Shown piece after piece: positions 24,829 through 34,186 of a DNA stretch of 64,000 bases; the first letter of the stretch is position 1, and each line of letters starts with the position of its first letter. The DNA lies in assembly GCF_900182835.1 (NCBI RefSeq), contig NZ_FXUB01000001.1, positions 1 through 64,000 of the forward strand, read 5' to 3'. The DNA is from Desulfurobacterium pacificum (lineage in GTDB: Bacteria > Aquificota > Aquificia > Desulfurobacteriales > Desulfurobacteriaceae). The notes beneath the pieces are model-generated. The model saw only the letters and a program-made list of their open reading frames with translations, was not told where the DNA came from and searched no databases. Both the position numbers and the translations under genes were made by a program.

Positions 24829-26071
24829 CCTTCTCGTACCTTTGGGCGGCGGGAACGAAATAGGTGCCAGTGCCTACCTTTACTTTATCGGCGGCGCAAA
24901 AATCTTGGTTGATTCGGGTATAAGGTTTTCAAAGAAAGACCCCTATCCTGACTTTGAGCTTTTAAAGAACATAACGCCGGAGCTTGATGCGATTTTCCTT
25001 ACCCATGCCCACGTTGACCACTGCGGAAGCCTTCACGTTCTTTCATCTCTCTACCCCGATACGCCGATATTTATGACTCACGAAACTGCGCAGCTTCTTT
25101 CTTTAATGGTGGAAGATGCTATAAAGGTAAAGTATATAAACGATAAGAATTCTCCTGATGAGTGGAGGGAATACAGGCTTTTAGATGAGATGCTGGCGAG
25201 GGTGGAGAGGAGAGATTTTTTTGACGTTGTGAAGATTAAAGATGTTGAGGTGAAAATTTTCCCGGCAGGTCACATTTTGGGGGCAGCTTCCTTCCTTTTC
25301 CGTTATGGCGATTCGCGTAGCCTTTTTCATACTGGTGATATATCTCTGACTGCACAGGAAACTGTAAGCGGAGCGGTGCTTCCTGAAGAGAAAGTTGATA
25401 TTTTAGTTTCCGAAAGCACTTACCTTGAAAGAAGAAAAAGGTTTGACAGGGAAAAATCGTTAGAAGAGTTTTACTCTACGGTTAGGGAAACTATTGAAAG
25501 AAGAGGAAAGCTTTTACTTCCCGTTTTCGCTTTGGGAAGGGCGCAGGAGATAATTTCCATAATCACTAAAGGTATAGAGGAAGGCAGGATTCCGCCTTTC
25601 ACCGTTTATATTGATGGTCTGGCAAGAGAGATATCTACTATTTACGAAAATCTTTTGGACAAGACTTTTTACAACTTTTTCGTTCAGCCCGCGCCGTTTT
25701 TTGAGGGTATTCCGTTTGAAGAAGCCTGCGAAGAAAAGGTTAGAGAAGCAGACTGCATCGTTTCAACGTCTGGAATGTTAATGGAAGGAACGCCTTCCTA
25801 TGTTTACGCTAAAATTATGGGGAAAAATCCCAAGAACACCGTTATTTTCAGCGGTTATATGGTGGAAGAGAGCTTTGGTTACAAGCTTTTAAACGATAGA
25901 AGAGTGCTTAAAAATTTTAAGTTTCAGATAAAGAAGCACCACTTTTCAGCTCACTCTGACGATGAAGAGTTAAAGAAAATAGTTGAGATTTTAGAGCCTG
26001 AAAGGACTGTTTTCGTTCACGGAGTGGGAAATAAGAATCAGACGTTCAACAGAGAGGTGGTCAGGTTTTGA
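24818..26071 (+). CDS. Metallo-beta-lactamase / beta-CASP ribonuclease-like protein
   Basis: The roughly 417-residue protein has metallo-beta-lactamase zinc motifs (THAHVDHCG, then GHILGAASF and HTGDIS) and a beta-CASP insert with motif A ESTYLER, motif B SGMLMEG and motif C VHG, as in CPSF73-like and RNase J-like nucleases. It opens with VPLGGGNEIGASAYL, typical of the bacterial YbcI/Ysh1-like group. It likely cuts RNA, perhaps as both endo- and exonuclease. I chose TTG 24818 with AGGAGGG seven bases upstream; longer in-frame starts lie inside amrS. The next gene overlaps its stop. Confidence 0.88.
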   Translation: MSSNLLVPLGGGNEIGASAYLYFIGGAKILVDSGIRFSKKDPYPDFELLKNITPELDAIFLTHAHVDHCGSLHVLSSLYPDTPIFMTHETAQLLSLMVEDAIKVKYINDKNSPDEWREYRLLDEMLARVERRDFFDVVKIKDVEVKIFPAGHILGAASFLFRYGDSRSLFHTGDISLTAQETVSGAVLPEEKVDILVSESTYLERRKRFDREKSLEEFYSTVRETIERRGKLLLPVFALGRAQEIISIITKGIEEGRIPPFTVYIDGLAREISTIYENLLDKTFYNFFVQPAPFFEGIPFEEACEEKVREADCIVSTSGMLMEGTPSYVYAKIMGKNPKNTVIFSGYMVEESFGYKLLNDRRVLKNFKFQIKKHHFSAHSDDEELKKIVEILEPERTVFVHGVGNKNQTFNREVVRF

Positions 26072-27507
26072 GGTGTTATTTCGGTTATCCCGACTCTTTT
26101 CTGGAAAGAGAGCCGTTCAGGGTAAAGGATTTGTTCCTTGAAGAGATAAACGTTGACTACGGAAGCGTTCCTGTAGAGGTAAAGAGGAAGCTCTTATCGG
26201 TTTTAGACAACGTTCATGAGAGCAACTACCTTTTTATCGGGAACGTGATTTACGATGCGATAGATATTTTAGAGTTTTCTCTGTTTTCGCTTCCTGTCAG
26301 GGAAATCTCTTCAATCGTGCTTTCGGGCTATCTTTACGGAAAATCCACCTTTTTGGTGAGGAATCTGTTTCGCAACACGTTTGCTTCAAACCCTGAAATT
26401 TTCTTTGACTTTAACTTCTTCCCTGATGACTCTCTGGTCGTGAACGTTGGCTACACGCAGACTTCTATTTCGGTTGGTGGTAAGTATCTGTTGAACGTTC
26501 CGATTGGTGAGTTTCACTTCGTTGACGTTTTGGGTAATTACCTGTTTAACAGGTTTATCTACGAGTCTGGCGTTTCAAACGCTTCTTTGAGAAAGAGCGG
26601 AAAGAGGGGTGAAATCCTTGACAGAATGAGAAGCGCTGCTGCCAGGATTTTGTTTAAAGGGCAGAAGAGCGTTGAAGTTAAAGAGTTTGAATACGAAAGA
26701 GAAGTTGAAGAGTGGGAGGTTGATGCGGTTCTTTCAACGGTGGTGGGGAGTTGTGGTTACGGGGATTTTTTTGAAGCGCCTTTTGACTTTTCTACTTCAG
26801 TTGTTCACGCGCTTTACAGATTTGAGGAGATTTTTAAGGAAAGACCCAGAATAAAGAACGTTGCTGTTATAGGAAGGCTTCGCCGTCCGATTGTTAAAAC
26901 GCTTAAAAAGATTATTCCTGTGAAACCTGCAGAGCTTACCGGCGTTGAGTTTGCCGATATGGAGGTTGTGAACAAGAGTTTTAAGCCGGTGTGTGAGAGG
27001 GTGGATTTTCCAAAACTAAGGTGGCAGGGCGAGGAAGTTGTTAATCAGGATAAGGAAGAACCGTCTCTACACCGTTTGCGGTATCTCTTCAATCAGAGAG
27101 ATTTAAAAGGAATAAGCGTGCTGGAAGATTTAGTTGAGAACGGAGATGCAGACGAAAGAGTTGTTTATGAGCTTTTAAGCATTTTGAAAAGGTGTTCCTT
27201 TAAAAGGAAAGAGGATATTGTTTATCTGAACTACGCTATTTCGGCGCTTTCAAAGTTAGAAATTCCAGAAGGAATTCTTCCAAAAGTAATTGAAGAGATA
27301 GGAAAAAAAGCGTTCAGGTGGGAAATACCTTTAAATACGAAAATGAACGTCCTTTACTTTTGTTACAAGTATAAAGAAAAGCTGAATAATACGCTTCTTG
27401 AAATATTTCCTGCCGTTCTTTCAACCTACGTTAGAAACGTTAAACTGCCAGAAGGTGAAAGAAATTTCATTAAGGTTGTTGCCGAAAGCGTTCTCTCTAA
27501 AAGATAA
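26068..27507 (+). CDS. Uncharacterised protein with an ASKHA-like segment
   Basis: I do not recognise this 479-residue protein. Residues of the stretch LVVNVGYTQTSISVGG resemble the phosphate-binding turn of actin/hexokinase/Hsp70-fold ATPases, and a later AVIGRLRRPIVKTL could be a second such element, but a full set of motifs is lacking. The C-terminal third (about 340-479) is all-helical with repeat-like spacing. It starts at TTG 26068, overlapping the beta-CASP stop, so it is coupled to that nuclease. Its last 11 bases overlap the convergent uracil-DNA glycosylase gene. Confidence 0.6.
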   Translation: MRCYFGYPDSFLEREPFRVKDLFLEEINVDYGSVPVEVKRKLLSVLDNVHESNYLFIGNVIYDAIDILEFSLFSLPVREISSIVLSGYLYGKSTFLVRNLFRNTFASNPEIFFDFNFFPDDSLVVNVGYTQTSISVGGKYLLNVPIGEFHFVDVLGNYLFNRFIYESGVSNASLRKSGKRGEILDRMRSAAARILFKGQKSVEVKEFEYEREVEEWEVDAVLSTVVGSCGYGDFFEAPFDFSTSVVHALYRFEEIFKERPRIKNVAVIGRLRRPIVKTLKKIIPVKPAELTGVEFADMEVVNKSFKPVCERVDFPKLRWQGEEVVNQDKEEPSLHRLRYLFNQRDLKGISVLEDLVENGDADERVVYELLSILKRCSFKRKEDIVYLNYAISALSKLEIPEGILPKVIEEIGKKAFRWEIPLNTKMNVLYFCYKYKEKLNNTLLEIFPAVLSTYVRNVKLPEGERNFIKVVAESVLSKR

Positions 27508-28165
27508 GACCTGATAATTTTAAAGCCTGTTCTAAATCTTTCTGAAATTCGGGTTCACCTCTCCTATTTCTGAGCAGATAGGCAGGATGGAATGTTGGGA
27601 TTACTGTAATTTCCTTTCCGCCTATTTCTACTTTTTGCGGTTTGCCTCTTAACTTTGAAATAGCGGTATTTGGTGGTAGGTTCAAAATCGTTCTTGCTGC
27701 AAATGCGCCAAGACAGAGAATAACGTCCGGCGAGATTAATTCTATTTGCTTCTCAAGGTAGGGGTAGCAGGCTTTTATTTCGTCTGGTTGAGGGTTGCGG
27801 TTTCCTGGCGGTCTGCACTTAACGATGTTTGTTATGTAGACTTTATCTCTGCTTACACCGAAAAGGTTTAAAAATCTTGTAAGTAGTTGTCCAGCCCTTC
27901 CCACGAAAGGTCTTCCCTGAAGGTCTTCCTGCTCTCCCGGCGCTTCACCTACAAACATTAAAGGCGTGTTTGGGTCTCCTTCACCGAATACGACGTTGGT
28001 TCTGGTTTTACAGAGCCTGCATTTACAGCAGTTTAGGACTTCCTCTTTCAATTTTTCAAGGGATAGATTACCTTGCTTTTCTTCCTGCACTTCTCCTCCG
28101 CTTACTTTTACCTGCTTATAGCCCATAAGTTCAAGGAATTTTAACGTTTTTTGAAGTTCATTCAT
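27497..28165 (-). CDS. Family 4 uracil-DNA glycosylase (Fe-S)
   Basis: This 222-residue enzyme excises uracil from DNA, important for hot-living cells where cytosine deaminates quickly. It has the Fe-S cysteines in CCKCRLCKTR near residue 45, the catalytic GEAPGEQEDLQGRPF motif, KCRPPGNRNPQPDE, and the C-terminal HPAYLLRN. The 45-residue N-terminal extension is common in the family. It is the last gene of a minus-strand run, 7 bases after an unknown gene. Start ATG 28165. Confidence 0.93.
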   Translation of the reverse strand: MNELQKTLKFLELMGYKQVKVSGGEVQEEKQGNLSLEKLKEEVLNCCKCRLCKTRTNVVFGEGDPNTPLMFVGEAPGEQEDLQGRPFVGRAGQLLTRFLNLFGVSRDKVYITNIVKCRPPGNRNPQPDEIKACYPYLEKQIELISPDVILCLGAFAARTILNLPPNTAISKLRGKPQKVEIGGKEITVIPTFHPAYLLRNRRGEPEFQKDLEQALKLSGLIF

Positions 28166-28172
28166 TGCCTTT

Positions 28173-28991
28173 TTACCCTGTATGAGAAAAATATATGCTT
28201 TCCTCTTCTTTCCATTTCCAGAAGTTATTATTGTAGTAATTCTTCATTGATTCAAGTATTTCTTCTTCAATAGCTTTGTTGAAAATTTCTGGGAATTTCA
28301 TATGCAATTCAAGAGGGTCTAAATTTTCATACTTTTTGAAATCTTCTTCTGATTTAATAATTCCGTTTTTCATTAATACAGCGGATAAAAATTCTTCTTC
28401 AAAAAAATAATCGTCTAGTGCAAGCTCTTTTATTTCTTCCTTTTTATCTTCTATGTAAATGCAAAACATAATTTCTTTGGCTGTCTCTAAAAGTTTTCTT
28501 GAAGTATTTATTCTTTCTTTTATCGCTTGCATTATTAAGTGGAATTTATGGTTGCTATCAGTTAACTTTCCATTACAGTAAAAATCGTAGTTGGGCATTC
28601 CGTAGTAAGCAGTTCCGGTGTATTCTATTGAGTGATTTTTAAAAAGTAAAGAATAGAAATTCTCATGTAGGTTTTGGGGTATGCCTTTTTCAATTATTTT
28701 TTCTTTTAAATCATCAACCAACTTATTCAAAGGTTTGGAATTGTCATCCGGTGGTAGGAGAAAAACTGTTCTTAAACATCTTATAACGTCTAATTCAGCC
28801 AGAAAGAGTTTAGACAGAATCATGACTCCCTTTTCTTTAGTTTTAACAGAGTTCTCCTCTGATATGGATATGGTTTTTTCTAAGATTTTTATAGATGATT
28901 CAGAATCTCTTAACTTTTCAAGAGCTTCTTTCAAGTAAATTCTTCCTGCGAACCATCTTCTGCTTGGATGTAGATTAGGAACGTATCCCAT
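28173..28991 (-). CDS. Unknown protein of the defence island
   Basis: I do not recognise this protein of about 272 residues. It is mainly alpha-helical, with acidic and aromatic-rich C-terminal part (NNFWKWKEEES). No enzyme motif is visible. I chose ATG 28991 because GGAGG lies just upstream; a longer start at 29057 would overlap the preceding gene. Its codons are strongly A-ending, like the two genes before it and unlike the downstream glycosylase, which suggests transfer together. Position makes it a candidate accessory gene of the methyltransferase/helicase system. Confidence 0.6.
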   Translation of the reverse strand: MGYVPNLHPSRRWFAGRIYLKEALEKLRDSESSIKILEKTISISEENSVKTKEKGVMILSKLFLAELDVIRCLRTVFLLPPDDNSKPLNKLVDDLKEKIIEKGIPQNLHENFYSLLFKNHSIEYTGTAYYGMPNYDFYCNGKLTDSNHKFHLIMQAIKERINTSRKLLETAKEIMFCIYIEDKKEEIKELALDDYFFEEEFLSAVLMKNGIIKSEEDFKKYENLDPLELHMKFPEIFNKAIEEEILESMKNYYNNNFWKWKEEESIYFSHTG

Positions 28992-29014
28992 TTGCCCTCC
29001 GTGTTTGCATACTT

Positions 29015-29836
29015 TTAAATTAATCTGAATAAAGTGTAGTTTTCTGTTGCTGGACAATAGCTTAACTGAATATATATTCTGTCAAATCTATTGTTCGCTT
29101 TAGTTTTTCCCTTCAGCAATAAGTCTTTGAGAACTTTTGTGTTTGTTATGTTATCATCTATACGAATTACCAACCATAAAGGATTTTCTTTATAATTCTT
29201 ATTTTCTTTTTTTTGAATTGCTTTTTCTATCCTTCTTGCCAACTGTTCAGGGTCTGATATCCATTTGTTTATTTCAACCTTTAGACAATGGTTTTTCCAT
29301 ATGGTTATTTGTTCTGCGAAAGATAGAACTTGACTGAGTGGTTCAATTTCTTCTAACTTTATAACAAGAGACTTCTTAAAATTAGCATTGTTTATGTATT
29401 GCTTCAAAAATTTAGTAATCTCAAGAGTAAACTTCTCCAAAAACTTTTTTCTTTTCTCAACTTTGAAATAATAGTTTGGGTTAATAAGGATATACATATT
29501 ACTCAACCCTTCTTGCCTTATTGTTTTTTCTACTTTTGTTTCTAGCTCTTCATAAAGTTTGTTCTTGGATATAGTTTTATCATCCGCAGAAAATACTTGA
29601 GTTACTTCAACAAATACAGTTCCTTTTCCCTTAATTTTACATTTAAAGTCTGGCTTGCTTTTCCCGTTTTCCTCAAGCTTCTCGTATTCCAATATTAAAA
29701 GTCCTTCTTTTTCCAGGAGTTGTTTTTTAAATTCATGAAATATGGAAATTTCATCAAGTCTATTAATCTTTTGCTGGCTAAGTTTTTCAGAGTAAAGCGA
29801 GGGTTCTTCTATTTTTCCTATGTTATTGTTTCCCAT
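29015..29836 (-). CDS. Unknown protein with a PD-(D/E)xK-like core
   Basis: The 273-residue protein has a possible nuclease core: an upstream Glu-rich helix, then KPDFKCKIKGKGTVFVEVT. In PD-(D/E)xK nucleases a PD is followed 10-20 residues later by ExK; here the last position is Thr (EVT), a variant seen in some families and sometimes inactive. A strand-helix pattern follows, with a basic middle region. It starts at ATG 29836 overlapping the methyltransferase stop (TAATG), so it belongs to that operon. It may be the nuclease of the system; this is inference. Confidence 0.6.
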   Translation of the reverse strand: MGNNNIGKIEEPSLYSEKLSQQKINRLDEISIFHEFKKQLLEKEGLLILEYEKLEENGKSKPDFKCKIKGKGTVFVEVTQVFSADDKTISKNKLYEELETKVEKTIRQEGLSNMYILINPNYYFKVEKRKKFLEKFTLEITKFLKQYINNANFKKSLVIKLEEIEPLSQVLSFAEQITIWKNHCLKVEINKWISDPEQLARRIEKAIQKKENKNYKENPLWLVIRIDDNITNTKVLKDLLLKGKTKANNRFDRIYIQLSYCPATENYTLFRLI

Positions 29837-32800
29837 TATACACTCCTTGCCTTCTTTAAGCGGTTTTGGACGAGTTCGGCGACGGCGTAGTAGACTTCTT
29901 TGCGTTCTTCTCTGGTTAAGTCAAGGGCGTCAAAGACTATGTCGTCAAGGGCTTTGCGGTCGGGAAGGGGCTTTGGTTCTTGTTCTTTTATTGGTTTATT
30001 CGGGTCAAAGCCAAGCTCGGTGAAAATGGAATGGATTGGTCTATTTTTAATAACGTCAATTATCCTTATGCAAGTATTAGGAGGCAGAATTTGAGGAATA
30101 ACAATGAAACTCATCTCTACTTCATAAACCGTAAGATCTAAAAGTCCTTCACCAAGCCCTTGTCTGGATAGAATCTCAAGAGAAAGAAAAAATATAGGAT
30201 GATTAAAAGAAATAACTAAATTTTCTTTTTTTGAAGATGCATATATTTCATAAAGTCTTTTATCTACGAGAAATTCTTCGTTTTTTACAACTTTAAAACT
30301 ATCGTTGAAACCAGCGGGAATAATAAAATCACTAATTCTTCTTTTTCCGAGTTGCCACCATTCCCTTCTACTCCTACAAGTTGGTCTTTTATGAAATCCT
30401 TGCTCTTCTCCCCACTTTATATAATCAAGAGCAAAAGTTCCTTTTAGTTCTTTTTTGGTTTTGTTACACATGAAGACTCTATACTTTAAATCCTCTTCTC
30501 TTACAATTATTGTTTTAAGTTCTCTTGGACTTTTTATTATAGGTTTCAAAAATTCCCTTTCAATCAGAAAGAGTTTGTAGTCTTTTGTGTTCTTTCCCCA
30601 TTTGCTTGGCTTTGCTATTCGGAGTCCTGCTCTCTTTATTTCTTCAACTGAAGTAAAACCTCTCAAGTTTTCAACTTTTTCAAGTTCTCTATTAGAAAGC
30701 TTATCTGTTAAATCCTCAACATAGAAAAATTCGTTTGCTCCTGTTTTTATTCCAAATCTTATCTCTGCAATGTCTCCAAGTCTTACAAGTTTCCCTTTTC
30801 CTTTTTTGAGAATTGTAAAGAAAATGTCAGGAGCTCTCAAAAACTTCCCACCCCATTTGTTGCCTTCATATTTTCCATCTTTAGTGCCGTCATTTAATAA
30901 ATCTTTCTGTTTCACTGGAAAAACTCTAAAGGCGTCTTTGCTGATAACGTTTTCGGCAAGTTCAGTTAAATCCTTGTTCTCTACTTTCAGTTTTACGTTG
31001 TCTATAAACTGAAGGTATTCTTTGAAACTATGGCTGTTTACTGCTTCGTCAAAAGGTATTTTCCACATTACAAATTTTGCAGTGTTTTCAAGGTTTTCCT
31101 TTTCTTTAGCTTTATCCGTCGGGGCAGAAGAAAAAACAATTACGGTGTTAACGTCTGCTTCCTTAAAGCTTCTCTTACTCTGGTTGTCGTTGATTGAGTA
31201 AATTTTGGTTCTTTTTAAGAAGAATTCCTGCAAGGATTTACCGAATCCAACGTCAAGCCACGAGTTTGAAGTAATGAAGGCAAGAGTTCCTTTTTCGTTT
31301 AAGAGGCTAAGAGCCTTAAAGTAGAAATAGACGTAAAGGTCTGCTTTTCCATCAGGTTTATACTCTTTGCCGTAGAGGTTAACAACCATGTTTTGAAGTT
31401 TCTCTTTATACTCTTTTTTAAGCTTTCTCCATTCAGAAGGTTTGTAGTCTTCTTCGTTTTTGTCAGGAGGGGCAATTTTTTCCTGTCTTACGTAAGGAGG
31501 ATTGCCGATAACTATATCAAAACCGCTTTTGTCTCCGTAGAAAACTTCAACAAAGTCTATATCCCAGATGAAAGGTCTTTTGCCTTTTCTGAGAGCATTC
31601 TCTGCCTGTTTCCATAGATTTAGTTCTTTTTCATATTGTTTTATTTTCTCTATCCTTTGTTTTTCAAATAGTTCCAGTTCCTTTTGTAAGGTTTTACCAA
31701 AAAGGTCTTTTTCAAAAGAAGGTTTACGCAATTTTTCGGAATCTATGTTCTTTCTGATTTCTCTGATTTTTTCTTCTACTATCTCTTTAAATAGATTAAA
31801 TTCTTCCTGTTCAATTTCCCATCTCTTTGGGGCATCAGTCTCATTCCTTGCATACTTCAATTTTTTGTTTTTGAGTCTGCTAATCTTATCTTTCAATCGC
31901 TTTGGAATAGAAAACTTTGACTTAAGTTCTTGTCTTTTGGCTCTTAGAATAGAAAAGTCTATTCCACCAAATTCTTCTATAAGGCTATCTCCTGCGCGTA
32001 ATTTAAAAGAAAGATTGGGAAGAAGTGGCTTTATAAGAACTTCCTCACGAGATAATTCTGTCTCAACTATTAGGAAAAGCCAGAGCCTGAGCTCTGCTAT
32101 TCTTACTGCCCATTCCATTACATCAACGCCGTAAACGTTGTTCTCTATTATCCTTTTCCTGATTGCATAGTTACTTTCTTTGACTTCCGGGTCAAACCTG
32201 TAAAGCTTCTGGTAAAGTTTATAGAGAGTATCCACCATACCAACAAGGAATGCTCCGCTACCGCAGGCTGGGTCAACAACTTTCAGCTCATCAAGAGCTC
32301 TTTTTAGAGTATCAAAAACGTTTCTATCCGCAGGCTTGAAATCATCATCAAAGATGAAATTGTAAATAGTTTCGTCTGGAAGATTGGTATTGTTTTTGAG
32401 ATAGTAAATGAGAGATTGAGTTACCATAAACCTTATTTCAGGTTCTTTTGTATAAACAATACCTTTAAGAATACCTTCGGTATCTATCTCTTTTTCAGGA
32501 TTTTGCAAAGCGCTTGCTGAATCAATGTGAACAAGTTTTTCGTAGACAGTTCCTATAAATTCGGGATTGACTGCAACGTCTCTGTCATCTTCTAAATCTT
32601 CAATGATTGTAAAGTTGTAGCTGTTTAAGAAAGGAATAACTCCTTCTTTTTCTTTATTATAAGGGTCTTCTTCTAAAAAAAATTCATCTGGAATGCTAAA
32701 GGATAATCTGTCAAGGTCATTCTCTTCAAAAAGTCCACCGTTAAGATATGGTGTTTCAAGTAAAACTTTTCTAACATTTTCAGGAAGGTAGCGATATTTT

Positions 32801-33678
32801 GAGTTTATTTCCCCTCTCTTTCCGTTAAAAGCGGAGAAGAAAAGGGGTTTAATCCACTCAGAGTAAAAGGTTCCTTCTTTTTCAGGATTTTGAGCTATGT
32901 AGCTTTTGTATTCTCTAACAAGGAAATCTATTAAGCTTTCTTCTTTGAGAGAATTAAACCACTTTTTTTTCTTTTGAATAAAATAGACAAAAGTTAATCT
33001 GTTTAAAAGCTGATGGGCTGTTTCCTTTGATTTCTTCTCTGATTTTTCTGTTTTGTCTTTTATTTGATTGTAAATTATTCTCCATAAAGTTTTGAAATAG
33101 AGAAGATACCTTCTGAAAAATTCATCATTTATTTTCTCAACGCTGAAGGTTTCTAAAACTTTCTCAATTGTTGGGTTTGGCGTCTTTCCCAGTTTTAAAA
33201 GCTGGTTTAAAGCAGTTTTTGAAGCTTCGCCTTTACCAAGTAACAAAGAAAACCTTTTGGGAGTTGTTGAAACTTCTTTGAGAATTCCTGATTTATCAAA
33301 GGTATAAGTTTTAAAAACAAAAGAGAGTCTCCAGTTCTCAGAATCGGGAACGTAAAAGGCTACTATGGCAGCTTCAGCGTTATATTCATCTATGATTCTT
33401 GCTACAAAGTCTCTTTGAGTTTTTCTTGCTCTTTCAAGAGTTGTTTCTTTATTTAGTTCAACAGTTATAAAAAGAATTCTGTTGTTTTCTTCATCTTCGT
33501 AAGTTCCAAAAATTTCGGCTTTTTTGATGGTTTCTTTAAACCTTTCGGGATAGTTTTCCAAATTTGCTATTTCAAATCTCTCTTCAAAATCTGCTGATTC
33601 AAAAACAGTTTTTAAGAAAGTTTCAAAGTTTGATTTATCAAATGGATTTTCTATTAAGGTTTTTACTATATTTTCCAC
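29836..33678 (-). CDS. Eco57I-type DNA adenine methyltransferase / restriction-modification protein
   Basis: This 1280-residue protein carries an amino-methyltransferase core: motif I VVDPACGSGAFLVG at about residue 466 and motif IV IGNPPYVRQ at about 724, giving N6-methyladenine. The N-terminal 420 residues are a helical region seen in large type IIG/Eco57I-like enzymes; I cannot confirm a nuclease motif in it. The C-terminal part (about 940-1280) looks like a target-recognition domain. It starts at GTG 33678 after GAGGGGAG. With the PLD-SNF2 helicase 500 bases upstream it forms a modification-plus-translocase pair. I find no pglZ, brxC/L or DUF1998 gene, so it is not complete BREX or DISARM. 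Confidence 0.85.
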   Translation of the reverse strand: MENIVKTLIENPFDKSNFETFLKTVFESADFEERFEIANLENYPERFKETIKKAEIFGTYEDEENNRILFITVELNKETTLERARKTQRDFVARIIDEYNAEAAIVAFYVPDSENWRLSFVFKTYTFDKSGILKEVSTTPKRFSLLLGKGEASKTALNQLLKLGKTPNPTIEKVLETFSVEKINDEFFRRYLLYFKTLWRIIYNQIKDKTEKSEKKSKETAHQLLNRLTFVYFIQKKKKWFNSLKEESLIDFLVREYKSYIAQNPEKEGTFYSEWIKPLFFSAFNGKRGEINSKYRYLPENVRKVLLETPYLNGGLFEENDLDRLSFSIPDEFFLEEDPYNKEKEGVIPFLNSYNFTIIEDLEDDRDVAVNPEFIGTVYEKLVHIDSASALQNPEKEIDTEGILKGIVYTKEPEIRFMVTQSLIYYLKNNTNLPDETIYNFIFDDDFKPADRNVFDTLKRALDELKVVDPACGSGAFLVGMVDTLYKLYQKLYRFDPEVKESNYAIRKRIIENNVYGVDVMEWAVRIAELRLWLFLIVETELSREEVLIKPLLPNLSFKLRAGDSLIEEFGGIDFSILRAKRQELKSKFSIPKRLKDKISRLKNKKLKYARNETDAPKRWEIEQEEFNLFKEIVEEKIREIRKNIDSEKLRKPSFEKDLFGKTLQKELELFEKQRIEKIKQYEKELNLWKQAENALRKGKRPFIWDIDFVEVFYGDKSGFDIVIGNPPYVRQEKIAPPDKNEEDYKPSEWRKLKKEYKEKLQNMVVNLYGKEYKPDGKADLYVYFYFKALSLLNEKGTLAFITSNSWLDVGFGKSLQEFFLKRTKIYSINDNQSKRSFKEADVNTVIVFSSAPTDKAKEKENLENTAKFVMWKIPFDEAVNSHSFKEYLQFIDNVKLKVENKDLTELAENVISKDAFRVFPVKQKDLLNDGTKDGKYEGNKWGGKFLRAPDIFFTILKKGKGKLVRLGDIAEIRFGIKTGANEFFYVEDLTDKLSNRELEKVENLRGFTSVEEIKRAGLRIAKPSKWGKNTKDYKLFLIEREFLKPIIKSPRELKTIIVREEDLKYRVFMCNKTKKELKGTFALDYIKWGEEQGFHKRPTCRSRREWWQLGKRRISDFIIPAGFNDSFKVVKNEEFLVDKRLYEIYASSKKENLVISFNHPIFFLSLEILSRQGLGEGLLDLTVYEVEMSFIVIPQILPPNTCIRIIDVIKNRPIHSIFTELGFDPNKPIKEQEPKPLPDRKALDDIVFDALDLTREERKEVYYAVAELVQNRLKKARSV

Positions 33679-33713
33679 AACTCCCCTCTTTTGCAGCTAT
33701 AAATTTTCTGAGA

Positions 33714-33878
33714 CTATTTTATACCGAAATGCTCGCAAATCTCCTTTGTTGTGAGAACTTTAATGTCTGGAGAAAAGAATTTTTTATCATTTGTGAGTAT
33801 TGAATCACACTTTTCCTTTTTTGCAAGAACATACTGGATAGTATCTTCAAGGTTTTTAAAACTGCTGTTATTCTTCAT
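33714..33878 (-). pseudogene. Truncated VapC-like PIN toxin (C-terminal remnant)
   Basis: A 54-codon frame begins with ATG directly after the stop of the ribbon-helix-helix gene. It encodes FKNLEDTIQYVLAKKEKC, ILTNDKKFF and VLTTKEICEHFG, which match the last third of a PIN-domain ribonuclease toxin (the conserved ED pair, the TxD/N motif and the final helix). Roughly the first 90 residues, with the first catalytic Asp, are missing. So the toxin is very probably inactive, left by an in-frame deletion. A short standalone gene is a less likely reading. Confidence 0.7.
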
Positions 33879-34139
33879 TTAGATTTTACTTCCCATTTCT
33901 ACTTTTAGTTCCTGAAAAGTTTTGTTTTCTACAACTCCTTTAAAGTGCTTTCTATACTCTTTTAACCGTTTAAAAGCCTCTATTCTCTTTTTCCTTTCAA
34001 TTTCTTTTATTTCCTCCTCTATCAACTCTTCAATAAGAGCACTTTGGGTTTTGTTATAGGTTTTTGCTAATATTTCAAGGTTTTTTACTGCTTTTGGAGA
34101 CAGCGTAATTGTTTTTCTTACTTTCTCTGCAGTAGCCAT
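33879..34139 (-). CDS. Ribbon-helix-helix antitoxin-like protein
   Basis: The 86-residue protein has an N-terminal ribbon-helix-helix fold (about 1-50: RKTITLSPKAVKNLEILAK then SALIEELIEEE) and a basic helical C-terminal half that would wrap a toxin. It fits a CopG/VapB-type antitoxin that binds DNA as a dimer and represses its own promoter. It abuts the truncated PIN gene. If the toxin is dead, this gene may remain as a regulator of the operon. It starts at ATG 34139 after GGAG. Confidence 0.78.
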   Translation of the reverse strand: MATAEKVRKTITLSPKAVKNLEILAKTYNKTQSALIEELIEEEIKEIERKKRIEAFKRLKEYRKHFKGVVENKTFQELKVEMGSKI

Positions 34140-34186
34140 TATACACTCCAGTAAGTTTTATCTATGCATATCTGCCTATATATAAG

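Noticed and set aside
31568-32134. 188-codon plus-strand frame
   Set aside because: It lies wholly opposite the methyltransferase gene, has no ribosome-binding site and a Ser/Phe/Leu-rich translation typical of antisense shadow frames.
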